Shown piece by piece: positions 24,018 through 35,541 of a stretch of DNA of 64,000 nt. Origin of the DNA: Parietaria judaica (taxonomy: Eukaryota; Streptophyta; Magnoliopsida; Rosales; Urticaceae); the NCBI GenBank assembly GCA_954871525.1, contig OX940861.1, forward strand, positions 12,384,842 to 12,448,841, read 5' to 3'. Both the position numbers and the translations under genes were made by a program. Below the pieces are notes generated by a model. It did not search any database. It was given only the letters and a program-made list of their open reading frames with translations, and was not told where the DNA came from. How positions within the stretch are numbered: position 1 is the first letter of the stretch; each line of letters starts with the position of its first letter.

Positions 24018-25285
24018 GATTAACATAAAAAATGCATTTCAAAAAGATAATTTTTTTAAAAAAATATTCCTAGCAAAAAATTGAAACAGAAATGCAATTG
24101 TTTGGTGGCTTGAGAAACTGTTTAAGTAAAGTATTATCTATGATTGTTAAAACTCACTCTTCTTCTTCACTATTATGATATCCTCGTGTTCTCAACAATT
24201 TTTTTAATATGTTTTTTTACCGATTTTTTTTTTTCTATTTTTTCGTCCACACCCAAAAGTCTCTTTCTTCCTAACCAAACTTGTCGAGTAGCCGAAGCAA
24301 ACAAGATGAACATCGAGCGATTGGTTATCCGTAACCCAAATTGTCATCATTTAGTCAAACATTAGGCAAATTCCCGACTGACCTTTTTAATTTTCTTTTA
24401 ATCAATATAAGAATAATTAAGTAATAATTTGATGATAATGTAAACTAACATAATAGATACATTCATCTTAAATCTTATCGATTGACTACTGTAAGATTTT
24501 CGTTACAGGTTTTTATCCATTTGGTTAATGAATCAACCCAGAAATTCAATTTTTGAGAATGACTGATTTATAAAGTCAGGATATTTGCAATTAGATTTGG
24601 GTTAACAAATTATGACTTCAAAAAAATATGTGATACTTAATAATAATATCAGTGTCACGTTGTTCAATTATTGAGCTGCATTTATTTTTAATTCAATAGT
24701 GCTAAAAAAATCCATTACTGGCTATGCATTTCTAGCTCCATTTTTCTCTTGTGGACTACATAAATTTAATAAGAAAATGACAGATATGCAGGAAAAATAG
24801 TTTAATAACTTTATAGTTTCAATAACATATGAATATGATCGTTCTAAGAGTTGCAATCAATATCGGCGAGGAAGATTGCATTATTAAAGTTAGTTTAATA
24901 CGAATATTATTGGCATTGCAGTATTTGAAAAATTAATATTGCAAATGTGATTGTTAGTGTACAATTTCGTCTACTACGAAAGACTCCGTCTTTGTCCGAG
25001 TAGTCAGCATTAGTTACTCAAGTCTAGTGCATCTGCAGCCCTACGAATCGGCTTGAGGCATCGACTCAATTCATTGGTCCAACGATGAGCATTCGACTCG
25101 TCCGCCCGCGACCATATCACGATGTCACGTGTGGGAGATCAGTCTAGCGTGCCTCCTCAATACCCGAGCAAGATGACTTAACATTTTACATATATACTAG
25201 CCAATGTGTACGGTGCTCGTCTTAATCACTGATAAACTCCCGGGGATCCCACAGAAGTTTGGTTCTGTAATGTTTAATAACAGTT
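24018..25285. other. Intergenic DNA 5' of the copia insertion
   Basis: AT-rich up to 24.95 kb, then a GC-richer 300 bp (24960-25260) without coding potential, possibly a remnant of an older element into which the copia element inserted. Confidence 0.4.
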
Positions 25286-25290
25286 TTACC

Positions 25291-25613
25291 TGTTGGGAGA
25301 AAGCGCAACGCAACGGAATCTCAATATCTCCCAATAGCCGCTCTATGTCTTAGGAACGTTCTGTCCAAAAATCACGACGATCCAACGGTGAACGAATGCA
25401 CAATGACGATTTTCCTGAGGGTCGACGAAACTGTGCGGGAACCGCGAATTTGCTCTCTTTCTCTTTCTCTTGTTTTCTCTCTCTTCTTCACTCTTTCTTT
25501 TCTTCATCTCATCTAAGTCATTTATGACCTAGGCTTCATGGGCCGGGTACATGGATCAATGGGTCAAAAATAACCCACATTGTTGGGCCTCCAAATAGGA
25601 GGGATACCCAACA
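25291..25613 (-). repeat. 3' LTR of the copia element
   Basis: 323 bp, TGTTGGGAGA to ACCCAACA, identical as read to the copy at 29683-30005. Confidence 0.96.
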
Positions 25614-25628
25614 AACTCCCCCGACCGA

Positions 25629-28600
25629 CTAGTTGGAGGGCAATGTCAACCCGGCAACCGAGCGACAAAACTCAAACTTCCCTCTCGGCAAAACCTTCGT
25701 CAACATATCGGAGCCATTGTCATCGGTGTGAATCTTCTCGAGCTCCATCAACTTAGAATCCAATGCGTCACGGATCCAATGATAACGAACATCAATGTGC
25801 TTCGACCTTGAGTGAAACGAGGAATTCTTCGCTAAATGAATGGCGCTTTGATTATCACAAAACAAGATATACTTTTCTTGTTTGACCCCAAGCTCCATTG
25901 TAAATTTCCTCAACCACAACAAATCTTTCGTCGCTTCAACGGCGGCAATGAACTCGGCCTCGGTAGTAGAGAGTGCAACACACTTTTGCAACTTCGATTG
26001 CCAAGCCACGGCTCCCCCGGCAAAAGTCACCATATGCCCCGAAGTAGATTTTCGATCATCCAAGCTTCCGGCTAGATCCGAATCCGTATAACCAGCTAAC
26101 GTAGGCTTCTCGCATCCCAAAGCTAGTCTCAAATTCGAAGTCCCCCGGAGATATCTCATAACCCACTTCACGGCCTCCCAATGACGTCTACCCGGATTTG
26201 AGAGATAACGACTCACCATTCCCACGGCATGGGCTATATCCGGCCTCGTACAAACCATGGCGTACATCAAACTACCAACCGCCGACGAGTATGGAACGTT
26301 CTTCATACTTGACTTTTCATCATTTGTAGAAGGACATTGTTGGTGGCTAAGCTTGAAATGAGAAGCAAGCGGAACGCTCACCACTTTTGCTTCATCCATC
26401 TTGAAACGCCGAAGAACTTTCTCGATGTATGATTCTTGAGACAAGTACAACTTCTTCGCCTCTCGATGACGAAAAATCTCAATTCCAAGGATCTTTTTCG
26501 CTTGTCCCAAATCCTTCATTGCAAAAGACTCACTCAAAGTCTTCTTCAACTCTTCAATCCGAGCAATGTTCTTTCCAACGATAAGCATATCATCAACATA
26601 GAGCAAAAGGATAATGAAATCACCATCGGAGAAATTGCGCACAAACACACAATGATCGGCATTTGTCATCTTGTAGCCATGTTTAACCATCACCGAGTTA
26701 AACTTTTTATACCATTGTCGCGGTGCTTGTTTCAAGCCGTAAAGACTCTTTACCAATTTGCAAACATAGTCTTCTTTACCATTTTCTCGAAAACCCTCCG
26801 GTTGCTCCATGTAAATCTCTTCATGTAAATCACCGTGAAGAAAAGCCGTCTTCACGTCCATTTGCTCAACTTCCAAATCAAGGCTAGCGGCTAGCCCAAG
26901 CACTACCCGAATAGATTGCATCTTCACCACGGGAGCAAAAATCTCGCTAAAGTCAATGCCTTTTCTTTGACTAAAGCCCTTTACCACCAAGCGAGCCTTG
27001 AACCGTTTTTGCGAAGTGCTTTCGTCTTGCTTCACACGATAAATCCATCGATTCTTTAACACCTTTTTGCCCTTTGGTAACTTCACCAATTCAAAAGTGT
27101 TATTCTCACGAAGCGATTGCATCTCATCTTCCATGGCATCCATCCACTCCTTTTTGTTTTCGTCATCCAAAGCTTCTTCAAAGCTTTCGGGTTCTCCGTC
27201 ATCGGTGAGAAATACATATTCGTTCGAGGGGTATCGAACGGAAGGATGTCTAACACGAGTGGACCGCCTCAACTCATTAGAAGGTTGTTCACTTTCATCT
27301 TCATGGCCAACCTCATTTTCAACATCAACAAAATCATTAGGATTTAAAGGATTAACATGTAAATCCGTACCTTGATTTTCAATTTGCACATCTTCGACAA
27401 CGGTCGGGGTAGGAGCAATATTAGTTGGTTCCGCATCAACTAATTCTTCTTCTTCAAAGGTTGGAACTTCTTTCTCAACTTTGTCGATATCTTCAATGGT
27501 GTAATCCTCCATGAATACAACATCACGACTACGAACAAGCTTTCTTGCAACCGGATCAAAGAATCGATATCCAAACTCATCGAGCCCATAACCAATGAAT
27601 ATACATTTCTTGGTCTTGTCATCCAACTTCGATCTCTCATCCTTCGGAACATGCACATATGCCATGCACCCAAACACTCGAAGATGGTCGTACGTGACAT
27701 CTTTACCACTCCAAACACGGCTCGGAACTTCAAACTTCAAAGGCACACAAGGTGTGAGATTTAGCACATGTACAACCGTACTCAATGCTTCGCCCCAAAA
27801 ATACTTCGGCAACTTTGATTGAGAAAGCAAGCATCTCATTCTTTCAACCAAAGTTCTATTAATTCTTTCGGCCAACCCATTCAATTGCGGTGTCTTCGGA
27901 GGAGACTTTTGGTGACGTATACCTTGCTCTCGGCAATATTCATCGAAAGGACCGATGTATTCTCCCCCGTTATCCGTTCGGATACACTTGAGCTTCTTCC
28001 CCGTTTCTCGTTCAACCGACGCTTGAAACGACTTGAAGGTATCTAACACTTGATCCTTTGTCTTCAAGGTGTAAGCCCAAACTTTCCGAGAGTGATCGTC
28101 GATAAAAGTCACAAAGTAATAAGAACCGCCAAGGGACCGTGTCTTCATCGGCCCACAAACATCGGAATGTACCAAGTCTAACACTTGTGACTTTCTCTTT
28201 GGTTCAAAAGACCGAAACGATACGCGCCTTTGCTTTCCCGCCAAACAATGCGAGCATCTCTTCAACTTTGCGTTGGAAACTCCAAATAGTGCATTCTTCT
28301 TCACTAAGATTCCCAAACCTTTCTCACTCATATGACCCAAACGTTTGTGCCATAGTTCGGAAGAACTTTCATCCTCGCAAGTGTTGACGTAGCATTTAGA
28401 ACTCCCAAATTGCGCGACATACAAATTTGAGCGTCTTTTTCCTCTTGCAATCACCATTGAGCCTTTCTTTAACTTCCATTCATTTTCCAAGAAAGAGTTG
28501 CCATAGCCTTCATCGTCCAATTTTGAAACCGACAAGAGATTGAACCGAAGGTCCGGAACGTGCTTCACATCTTTGAGAACTAGAGAAGTGCCATTACTAG

Positions 28601-29645
28601 TTTCAACACATATATCTCCAATTCCAATCACCTTTGAATATCCTTTGTTTCCCATGCCGACAATACCAAAATCACCGGCCTTATAAGTGGAGTAAAGATC
28701 CCGTCGTGAAGTCCCATGCGAAGAAGCACCACTATCAACCACCCAACTTGTCTCATCGCGAGATAAATTGACACTTTCTTCATAATCATCACAAACGACA
28801 AAGAAATCATCAACAATAGCAACATTTTCACTATTGTTACCTTCTTTCTTGACATCGTTGTTGTTGTGGTTGATCTTCTTTCCCTTGCCTTCATTTCTCA
28901 ACTTCCGGCAATACTTTTTAATGTGGCCTTTCAAGCCACAATGATGGCACTCAACATTAGCCCACCTATTTGAACCTCCACGCGACGCTCCTCGTGATGC
29001 ACCACGGTTATTTGAACCCCGGGCTTGATTTCTCCCCCTCGACTCGGTAACCAATACCTCGGAATGTGAAGAGGAGCCTTGAGACTTTCTTCTCATATCT
29101 TCATTCAAAATGCTACTCTTTGCCAAATCCATCGACATGATACCATCCGGAGCGGAGTTAGACAACGACATCCTAAACGTCTCCCACGAGTTCGGCAAAG
29201 TACCAAGAAGCCACAACCCTTGAATCTCATCATCCAATCTAAGATTCATCGTCGCCATTTGGTTCATAATTCCTTGGAAGTTATTCAAGTGATCGGTTAT
29301 TGGCGTACCGTCATGATACTTCAAGGCTATCATTTGCTTGAGCAAGAACATCTTGTTATTCCCGGTCTTCCGTGCATAAAGCTCCTCAAGCTTCCTCCAA
29401 AGGATGTTAGCACGAGTTTCACCAACCACATGGTTCCGAACATTGTCATCCACCCATTGTCGAATGTACCCACAAACTTGTCGATTCAACAAATTCCATT
29501 CATCATCACTTTTTCCCTCGGGTTTCTCAGTAGAAAAAACCGGCAAATGGAAATGCTTGACAAAGAGCAAGTCCTCCATTTTTCCTTTCCAAACATTGTA
29601 ATTGGAACCATTCAAACTCTCCATTCGCGACGTGTTCGCCTCCAT
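25629..29645 (-). CDS. Copia gag-pol polyprotein, 1338 aa
   Basis: Single unbroken ORF with the copia order of domains. Gag ends in a CCHC knuckle (C233, C236, H241, C246). The aspartic protease has D304-S-G-A. The integrase HHCC region lies at about 433-467, and its catalytic triad D495, D558, E593 has DD35E spacing. Reverse transcriptase has the YVDD box at 1016-1019. RNase H contains YTDSD (D1188) and the conserved STTEAEF block. It resembles the Tnt1-like group. Replication is via cytoplasmic particles and nuclear integration. The ATG at 29645 lies just inside the primer-binding site. No stop, frameshift or missing catalytic residue was seen. Confidence 0.97.
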   Translation of the reverse strand: MEANTSRMESLNGSNYNVWKGKMEDLLFVKHFHLPVFSTEKPEGKSDDEWNLLNRQVCGYIRQWVDDNVRNHVVGETRANILWRKLEELYARKTGNNKMFLLKQMIALKYHDGTPITDHLNNFQGIMNQMATMNLRLDDEIQGLWLLGTLPNSWETFRMSLSNSAPDGIMSMDLAKSSILNEDMRRKSQGSSSHSEVLVTESRGRNQARGSNNRGASRGASRGGSNRWANVECHHCGLKGHIKKYCRKLRNEGKGKKINHNNNDVKKEGNNSENVAIVDDFFVVCDDYEESVNLSRDETSWVVDSGASSHGTSRRDLYSTYKAGDFGIVGMGNKGYSKVIGIGDICVETSNGTSLVLKDVKHVPDLRFNLLSVSKLDDEGYGNSFLENEWKLKKGSMVIARGKRRSNLYVAQFGSSKCYVNTCEDESSSELWHKRLGHMSEKGLGILVKKNALFGVSNAKLKRCSHCLAGKQRRVSFRSFEPKRKSQVLDLVHSDVCGPMKTRSLGGSYYFVTFIDDHSRKVWAYTLKTKDQVLDTFKSFQASVERETGKKLKCIRTDNGGEYIGPFDEYCREQGIRHQKSPPKTPQLNGLAERINRTLVERMRCLLSQSKLPKYFWGEALSTVVHVLNLTPCVPLKFEVPSRVWSGKDVTYDHLRVFGCMAYVHVPKDERSKLDDKTKKCIFIGYGLDEFGYRFFDPVARKLVRSRDVVFMEDYTIEDIDKVEKEVPTFEEEELVDAEPTNIAPTPTVVEDVQIENQGTDLHVNPLNPNDFVDVENEVGHEDESEQPSNELRRSTRVRHPSVRYPSNEYVFLTDDGEPESFEEALDDENKKEWMDAMEDEMQSLRENNTFELVKLPKGKKVLKNRWIYRVKQDESTSQKRFKARLVVKGFSQRKGIDFSEIFAPVVKMQSIRVVLGLAASLDLEVEQMDVKTAFLHGDLHEEIYMEQPEGFRENGKEDYVCKLVKSLYGLKQAPRQWYKKFNSVMVKHGYKMTNADHCVFVRNFSDGDFIILLLYVDDMLIVGKNIARIEELKKTLSESFAMKDLGQAKKILGIEIFRHREAKKLYLSQESYIEKVLRRFKMDEAKVVSVPLASHFKLSHQQCPSTNDEKSSMKNVPYSSAVGSLMYAMVCTRPDIAHAVGMVSRYLSNPGRRHWEAVKWVMRYLRGTSNLRLALGCEKPTLAGYTDSDLAGSLDDRKSTSGHMVTFAGGAVAWQSKLQKCVALSTTEAEFIAAVEATKDLLWLRKFTMELGVKQEKYILFCDNQSAIHLAKNSSFHSRSKHIDVRYHWIRDALDSKLMELEKIHTDDNGSDMLTKVLPRGKFEFCRSVAGLTLPSN

Positions 29646-29682
29646 AGTCGCACAAAATCAAACCACGGCTCTGATACCACTT

Positions 29683-30005
29683 TGTTGGGAGAAAGCGCAA
29701 CGCAACGGAATCTCAATATCTCCCAATAGCCGCTCTATGTCTTAGGAACGTTCTGTCCAAAAATCACGACGATCCAACGGTGAACGAATGCACAATGACG
29801 ATTTTCCTGAGGGTCGACGAAACTGTGCGGGAACCGCGAATTTGCTCTCTTTCTCTTTCTCTTGTTTTCTCTCTCTTCTTCACTCTTTCTTTTCTTCATC
29901 TCATCTAAGTCATTTATGACCTAGGCTTCATGGGCCGGGTACATGGATCAATGGGTCAAAAATAACCCACATTGTTGGGCCTCCAAATAGGAGGGATACC
30001 CAACA
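29683..30005 (-). repeat. 5' LTR of the copia element
   Basis: 323 bp, same sequence as the other LTR. Followed on the minus strand by the tRNA-Met primer-binding site. Confidence 0.96.
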
Positions 30006-30010
30006 TTACC

Positions 30011-31041
30011 AACATTAGACCAGTGCTGTTTTCTTCTTATTTACATAGACAAAAACATAAGTCTCAAAATATAATGTTAATTTTGATTTTCCATTGTATA
30101 AAAGGGCTTCACATGATTCTGAATATAACACTTCTAAAGCTTTTATAATATCCCATTCCATTCCTTAAAGGGCCTGTTTTTTATGGGCCCGAGGCCCAAT
30201 ATGGTCACGTGGGAGGCAAAGAGAGTAAATGATAGATTGGTTTAGACGGAGAAAAAGAGAACGATTATCGATCGAGTCAAGTCCACGCCGAGCCTTTGTC
30301 TCTTCTCTAAGCTTCCTATTATTAACTGCTCATTCAATAAAGTGTTAAATAACCCTATGTGTCTTTTTATTTTTGTTTTTGCCATAAACCGTGCGCTCTC
30401 CACGTCAGAAGCCCGTCCCACGTTTTTGGTAGACACGGGCAACTTGTGTCTGAGTTGCCCTTACCGTAATTAAACATGGAAGGGCAAAACCTGCTCATAC
30501 GGGAAATTCGCCTACAAACTTGTTTGAATCATTTGTTATTTATAAAAAAATATACATTTTTTCATATACGGGCAAAACCGGCTACGATAAATTCATTTTT
30601 TTTACGACCGAAGTTTCCAAATATTTATTATTTTTTGTTTCTGCTCAAAATTCCATTCACTTGTTCTGATTTATAAATTTTTGGATACGCCGTTATATTT
30701 TGGACGCATGTCACTTCTAAGAGAAAGAGAATTGTTACGTCTATTAAAAATAGACAAAATTTTAGTGAAAAGAAAAATATTCAATATTGATAATTTTGGC
30801 CGTGATTTATTTATCTCAATTACAAAATGAAAACATTAGTTACTTATCCTGATATTAACCTATTAATTAATAAAATTTAATCTCTAAAATAATGATTAAT
30901 CTTAGATTAATCCCACTTCGTATTAAAATTAAAACCACCACACAGCACAGGCCCGTAAAGCCAACCTTTTCCAGATCTGGTGAAGAAGATCTTCTCTCGC
31001 TCTCTCTTGGTCTCTCGCTCACCGACACAGGCTTCGACGCC
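30011..31041. other. Intergenic DNA and upstream region of the TM9 gene
   Basis: At 30168-30225 a GGGCC-rich cluster (GGGCCT, GGGCCC, GGCCCAAT) and a CACGTG G-box (TCACGTGG at about 30206) form a promoter-like patch, though it lies more than 800 bp from the TM9 start. The leader of the TM9 gene is probably within 30940-31041 (CT-rich). No gene supported between. Confidence 0.45.
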
Positions 31042-34000
31042 ATGGGATCTCCTCGATCTGTGGCGGTCAGTCGGCTCTCGCTCCTTGCTATCCTTGCTCT
31101 CGCTCTCCTCCATGGCGTCTCTTCCTTCTACCTCCCTGGTGTGGCGCCTGAGGACTTCCAAAAGGTCAGTTCTCAGCTCAATCTGTTCGTCTAGTTATAT
31201 GTAATTGTGTGTGGAGATGTGTGTTTGATCTGGATTTCCGTTTCTCGGATCTGTTTTGAATTCGATGAAGTGTGAGTTTCTTTGTTTGGATACTGATGGA
31301 ATAGGGTGAAATGGATTGGAATGTTGCGGATTTCGATTTTGTATGGTGTTAGTGGCGAAATTAGATTAAGACTGTATTGGATTCAGGTCTATTGTATTTC
31401 GGTTTTCCGATTCCTAGGATATTTTGATATGAAATGGCTTCGAGTCCGCTGTTTTAGCTGTATCGTAGTCCGATTAGCCTGAACTGTTACTTGATTCTTA
31501 TAATTTGACTGAATTCTTGTTAAGTTTATAGATAGTTTCGGTATAATTTGAGGATTTTCTATGTAATTTATAACTACACTAGAGAACCTTGTGTTTCATG
31601 ATTCAATCAATTTTAGCTTCAATTTATCAATGGTCTAACTACTTGGGTCTTAACACTAGACAATTCATTAGCTGGGAGGGACGTTTAATTTGTTTATCAT
31701 ATTGAATTATGTTTTTTTTGTTGTTGCATATTTCCATGCGGTTCAAGTTGAATATGAAGATGTTTCTTTTTTTTGGAAATCTTCGTTTAATCGTTGGTTT
31801 TACACTGTCTGCAGGGAGTTGAGTTGAAAGTGAAAGTAAACAAGCTGACATCTACAAAGACTCAGCTGCCTTACTCGTACTACTCGCTCGACTACTGTCG
31901 CCCAGAGAAAATTGTGGACAGCGCCGAGAATCTTGGAGAAGTTCTTCGTGGTGACCGCATTGAGAACTCTCCATATGTGGTAAGTGGTGGTACAGTGACT
32001 GTTAAAGCCTGCATGACTGTTCTACTGTGATTACCGACTTGTGTGCAACACTTGCAGTTTAAAATGCGCGAGCCGCATAAGTGCAACATCGCCTGCCACC
32101 GCACTCTCAACGCCAAAACCGCCAAAGAGTTCAAGGAGAAGATAGCTGATGAATATCGGGTTAACATGTATTTTCCAGCTCATTTATCACTCGATAATAT
32201 TTGTTCATGCCCTTTTTTTCAATTGAATCTTCTGTTAAAATAACCCTGAATATAATACAATTATAGGATTCTTGACAACTTGCCTCTAGTGGTTCCTGTA
32301 AGAAGACAAGACCAGGATTCTCCGACCTTTTACCAGCTCGGCTACTACGTTGGCCTGAAAGGGAAATCCGGGGTAAAATATTAACCATTACCAAATCGGT
32401 TACATTATCAATTCGGAAGTTAAAAATTTTCCTTATAACTTTTCTTAATCATGTCTAGGGTAAGGACGAAAAGCATTATATCTACAATCATTTGTCATTC
32501 CTCGTCAAGTACCATAAAGATCTGCAGACGGACACCGCGAGAATTGTTGGTTTTGAAGTTAAACCATTCAGGTATGTTCCTCTCTTTTTTATGCTTACTT
32601 GCATTTTTTCCTTAAATTTGCTAATGGATTAATTTTTGGATGCAGTGTTAAGCACGACTACGATGGAAAATGGAACGACGGCGACACTCGTTTGAAAACC
32701 TGCGATCCTCACGCAAATCAATTCGTTGATAACTCAAACAACCCTCAAGAGGTTGCGGAAGGAAAAGAGATCATCTTCACTTACGATGTCGATTTTGAGG
32801 TTAGCGTCTTTATTGTAAAACCAGAAGCTCAAATTTCCTTTGTTCTCAATCTCAGGCGTCACATCACTACTTCAAAGTTTGTTCATCTTTCCATTTTCAT
32901 GATTTCATTCAAAGTTTGTTCATCTTTCCATTTTTATGATTTCAATTACTAAGAGTACCAATGTACCATTACGTAAAACCTGTATCTAGGTTCCAGTTTT
33001 TGATCATTTCTAATACCGGAATCGAATATTTGATGTCCAAAAATGATAAATTGAAACCTTCTGTAGTTTCTAATTAAAACTGTATGTTCAGGTAGTAGCT
33101 TAGATTGATTTTATGAAGATTTAAAACCAGTGTTTGGTGTATAGGTTTGGTTTTTTTTTTTTTAAATTTATTTATTTACTTATATAAACGGAAACTGGTA
33201 CCGGCTTTTGCAATTGCAATCGGTTCCAGTGAAGTGCTTAATGCATGATTTTACTTTGAAAGGACAAACCGATGTGTACAATTATATGTCAATTCTCTTC
33301 TCATATATTCTGGCTTACAGGAGAGCAACGTGAAGTGGGCATCTCGATGGGACGCGTATCTCCTGATGAACGACGACCAGATCCACTGGTTCTCCATCGT
33401 CAACTCCCTCATGATCGTTCTCTTCCTCTCCGGTATGGTTGCCATGATCATGCTCCGAACCCTCTACCGCGACATCTCCAAGTACAACGAGCTCGAGACC
33501 CAGGAAGAGGCTCAGGAAGAAACCGGTTGGAAGCTCGTCCACGGCGATGTTTTCCGACCCCCTCAACACTCCTCCCTCCTTTGCGTCTACGTTGGCACTG
33601 GCGTCCAGCTCTTTGCCATGATCCTCGTCACCATGATGTTTGCCGTCCTCGGATTCCTCTCCCCGTCGAATCGCGGCGGCCTCATGACCGCTATGCTCCT
33701 TCTGTGGGCCTTCATGGGTCTCTTCGCTGGCTTCGCCTCCGCCCGCCTCTACAAGACCTTCAAGGGCTCAGAATGGAAGCGGATTGCCTTCCGGACTGCC
33801 GTCACTTTCCCGGCGATCGTCTCCGGGATCTTCTTTGTCCTCAATGCGATCATCTGGGGGCAGAAGTCATCTGGCGCAGTGCCGTTCGGGACTATGTTCG
33901 CCCTAATCGTGCTCTGGTTCGGGATCTCCGTACCACTTGTGTTCGTCGGTGCATATGTCGGGTTCAAGAAGCCAGCGGCCGACGATCCCGTGAAGACTAA

Positions 34001-34478
34001 CAAGATCCCAAGGCAGATTCCCGAGCAGGCGTGGTACATGAACCCTGCGTTCTCAGTCCTGATCGGCGGGATCCTCCCATTCGGGGCAGTGTTCATCGAG
34101 CTGTTCTTCATCCTCACCTCGATCTGGCTGAACCAGTTCTACTACATCTTCGGGTTCCTGTTTCTCGTTTTCGCAATCTTGATCGTCACGTGCGCCGAGA
34201 TCACCATCGTCCTCTGCTACTTCCAGCTCTGCAGCGAGGACTACCTATGGTGGTGGAGGTCGTACCTGACGTCCGGCTCATCGGCATTGTACCTCTTCCT
34301 CTACGCGACATTCTACTTCTTCACGAAGCTCGAGATCACGAAGCTCGTCTCCGGACTGCTCTACTTCGGGTACATGTTGATCGCTTCATACGCATTCTTT
34401 GTCGTCACCGGCACAATTGGATTCTACGCGTGCTTCTGGTTCACGAGGCTCATTTACTCGTCGGTGAAGATTGATTGA
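31042..34478 (+). CDS. Transmembrane 9 superfamily (nonaspanin/EMP70) protein, 7 exons
   Basis: Exons: 31042-31164, 31815-31979, 32058-32167, 32267-32372, 32459-32571, 32646-32799, 33321-34478, total 643 codons (642 aa), the usual size. Residues 1-28 or so are a signal peptide, ending before [11 protein letters not shown], the classic mature start. A luminal domain of roughly 240 residues follows, then nine hydrophobic spans, all in the last exon. The C-terminus YSSVKID carries the KXD motif that recruits COPI and holds TM9 proteins in the Golgi. The sequence fits the plant TMN6/TMN7 subgroup. The last exon is much GC-richer than the others. Its opposite-strand ORFs are shadows. Confidence 0.96.
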
Positions 34479-34976
34479 GCCGGGTTCATCATTTAGTGTA
34501 AGATCTGGATTTAAGGTATGCTTTTAGTCCTTTTCTTTCTTCTTGTTTTTGTGGCAAATGTAACGATGTTGTACTCAATTTTGAACGGTGATAAGGTCAT
34601 GTTATACATACTGCTTCACATTTGTTATAATCTTCTTCCCATATTCTTATCATCTTCATAGTTCGTACGCTTCAATTTCACTTTAATGTGCGATTTACAC
34701 ATAAACCAGTGGACTTAAATTCGATCTGAAAATGTTTAACTTGCATAACAAGCTATTGACAATAAAAAAGTCCACTAATTTCAGAGGACAAAAAAGTAAA
34801 TGACTCAAAAGCAAGGCCTATTTCAATCATATGGCTCATATTATTATGTAATTTCCATTAATATTAACCAAAAGGGTCTGGTCTAGCTTTCAAGAGAGGC
34901 AAAGTAAACTAATCTCACGGTACATCTTACTACCAAAACTTCTCTAAAAAGAAAAGAAAGGGTCCTAAAAACAAGG
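34479..34976. other. Convergent 3' flanks
   Basis: Holds the 3' UTRs of the plus-strand TM9 gene and the minus-strand small gene. Nothing else seen. Confidence 0.6.
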
Positions 34977-35279
34977 TTACTTCCTCGGGCGAGTGTCCTC
35001 GGTCTGGGCGGTGCCGGTGGCGACTCTGGCAACGTCTCCGGCGGTGGCCTCGGGTTTCTTGGTGGAGTAGAGAATGAAATACCCGATGGCGCCGAAGATG
35101 GCGAGGCCGGCCGTGGCCATGGCGGCGGGGCTGTAGGGCAGCTTGCGCCTCTGGTGGAGGACGCCACCGGGGTTGCTGCCCGGTGGCCTCTTGGATTGTT
35201 CAACTCCGGCGGCTCTCACCTCCTCCGAGCTCATCTTGGTCGTGTCCGCCGTTTTTCTCCAGGCCTCGTTTCCTCCCAT
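34977..35279 (-). CDS. Small conserved plant membrane protein, 100 aa
   Basis: Intronless ORF beginning MGGNEAWRKTADTTKMSSEEV, with a conserved basic middle (SKRPPGSNPGGVLHQRRKLPYS), one membrane span (about 54-71) and a short C-terminal tail ending TRPRK. I recall this layout from a small plant protein family of unknown function. N-terminal MGG could be N-myristoylated, but no downstream Ser/Thr consensus is clear. Three TGGGCC/GGCCCA boxes lie 170-220 bp upstream. The function is unknown. It is likely a tail- or single-anchor protein of an organelle or the ER. Confidence 0.8.
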   Translation of the reverse strand: MGGNEAWRKTADTTKMSSEEVRAAGVEQSKRPPGSNPGGVLHQRRKLPYSPAAMATAGLAIFGAIGYFILYSTKKPEATAGDVARVATGTAQTEDTRPRK

Positions 35280-35454
35280 CTTTGGATCAATGATCTTTTT
35301 GGGTCTTCAAACACTCACTGAAAGATGAAAACTTTTCATGAAGTAGAGTTTTGTGTTGCCACGTTTGTGAGATTTCTTGTTGGTCGACACGTTGGCGTGT
35401 TGGAGTGTCGTTTGCATGCATGTAATCTGACAAGTGTGGTGCTGGAACTTCGTT

Positions 35455-35497
35455 TGGGCCTACGAGAAGGCCCATTTGCACCGAGTCTGACTGGGCC
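35455..35497 (-). promoter_or_regulatory. Three site-II (TGGGCC) boxes
   Basis: TGGGCC at 35455-35460, GGCCCA at 35469-35474 and TGGGCC at 35492-35497, upstream of the small membrane protein gene. Such clusters typify promoters of constitutively expressed and organelle-related plant genes. Confidence 0.5.
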
Positions 35498-35541
35498 TTC
35501 AGCAATGGGGTTTTACTACGAACGACGTCAGCTATTTTATA

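Larger units (their letters stand above)
25291..30005 (-). mobile_element. Complete Ty1-copia LTR retrotransposon, 4715 bp
   Basis: LTRs at 25291-25613 and 29683-30005 are both 323 bp, run TG to CA, and read as identical base for base. A 5-bp duplication TTACC lies at 25286-25290 and 30006-30010. Read on the minus strand, the 5' LTR is followed by TGGTATCAGAGC (29668-29679), the initiator Met-tRNA primer-binding site. A purine run GGGGGAGTTT (25614-25623) sits before the 3' LTR. One long uninterrupted ORF fills the interior. Identical LTRs, an intact frame and a perfect TSD point to a very recent insertion that may still be competent. Confidence 0.97.

Noticed and set aside
24954..30016. An older LTR (TGTTAGTG to CCAACA) hosting the copia insertion
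   Set aside because: The outer ends look LTR-like, but the 5-bp flanks (GTGAT and TTAGA) do not match and no internal signals support it.
33272..34474. Long alternative-frame ORFs in the last TM9 exon
   Set aside because: Shadows created by the GC-rich third positions of a real coding exon. No family resemblance.
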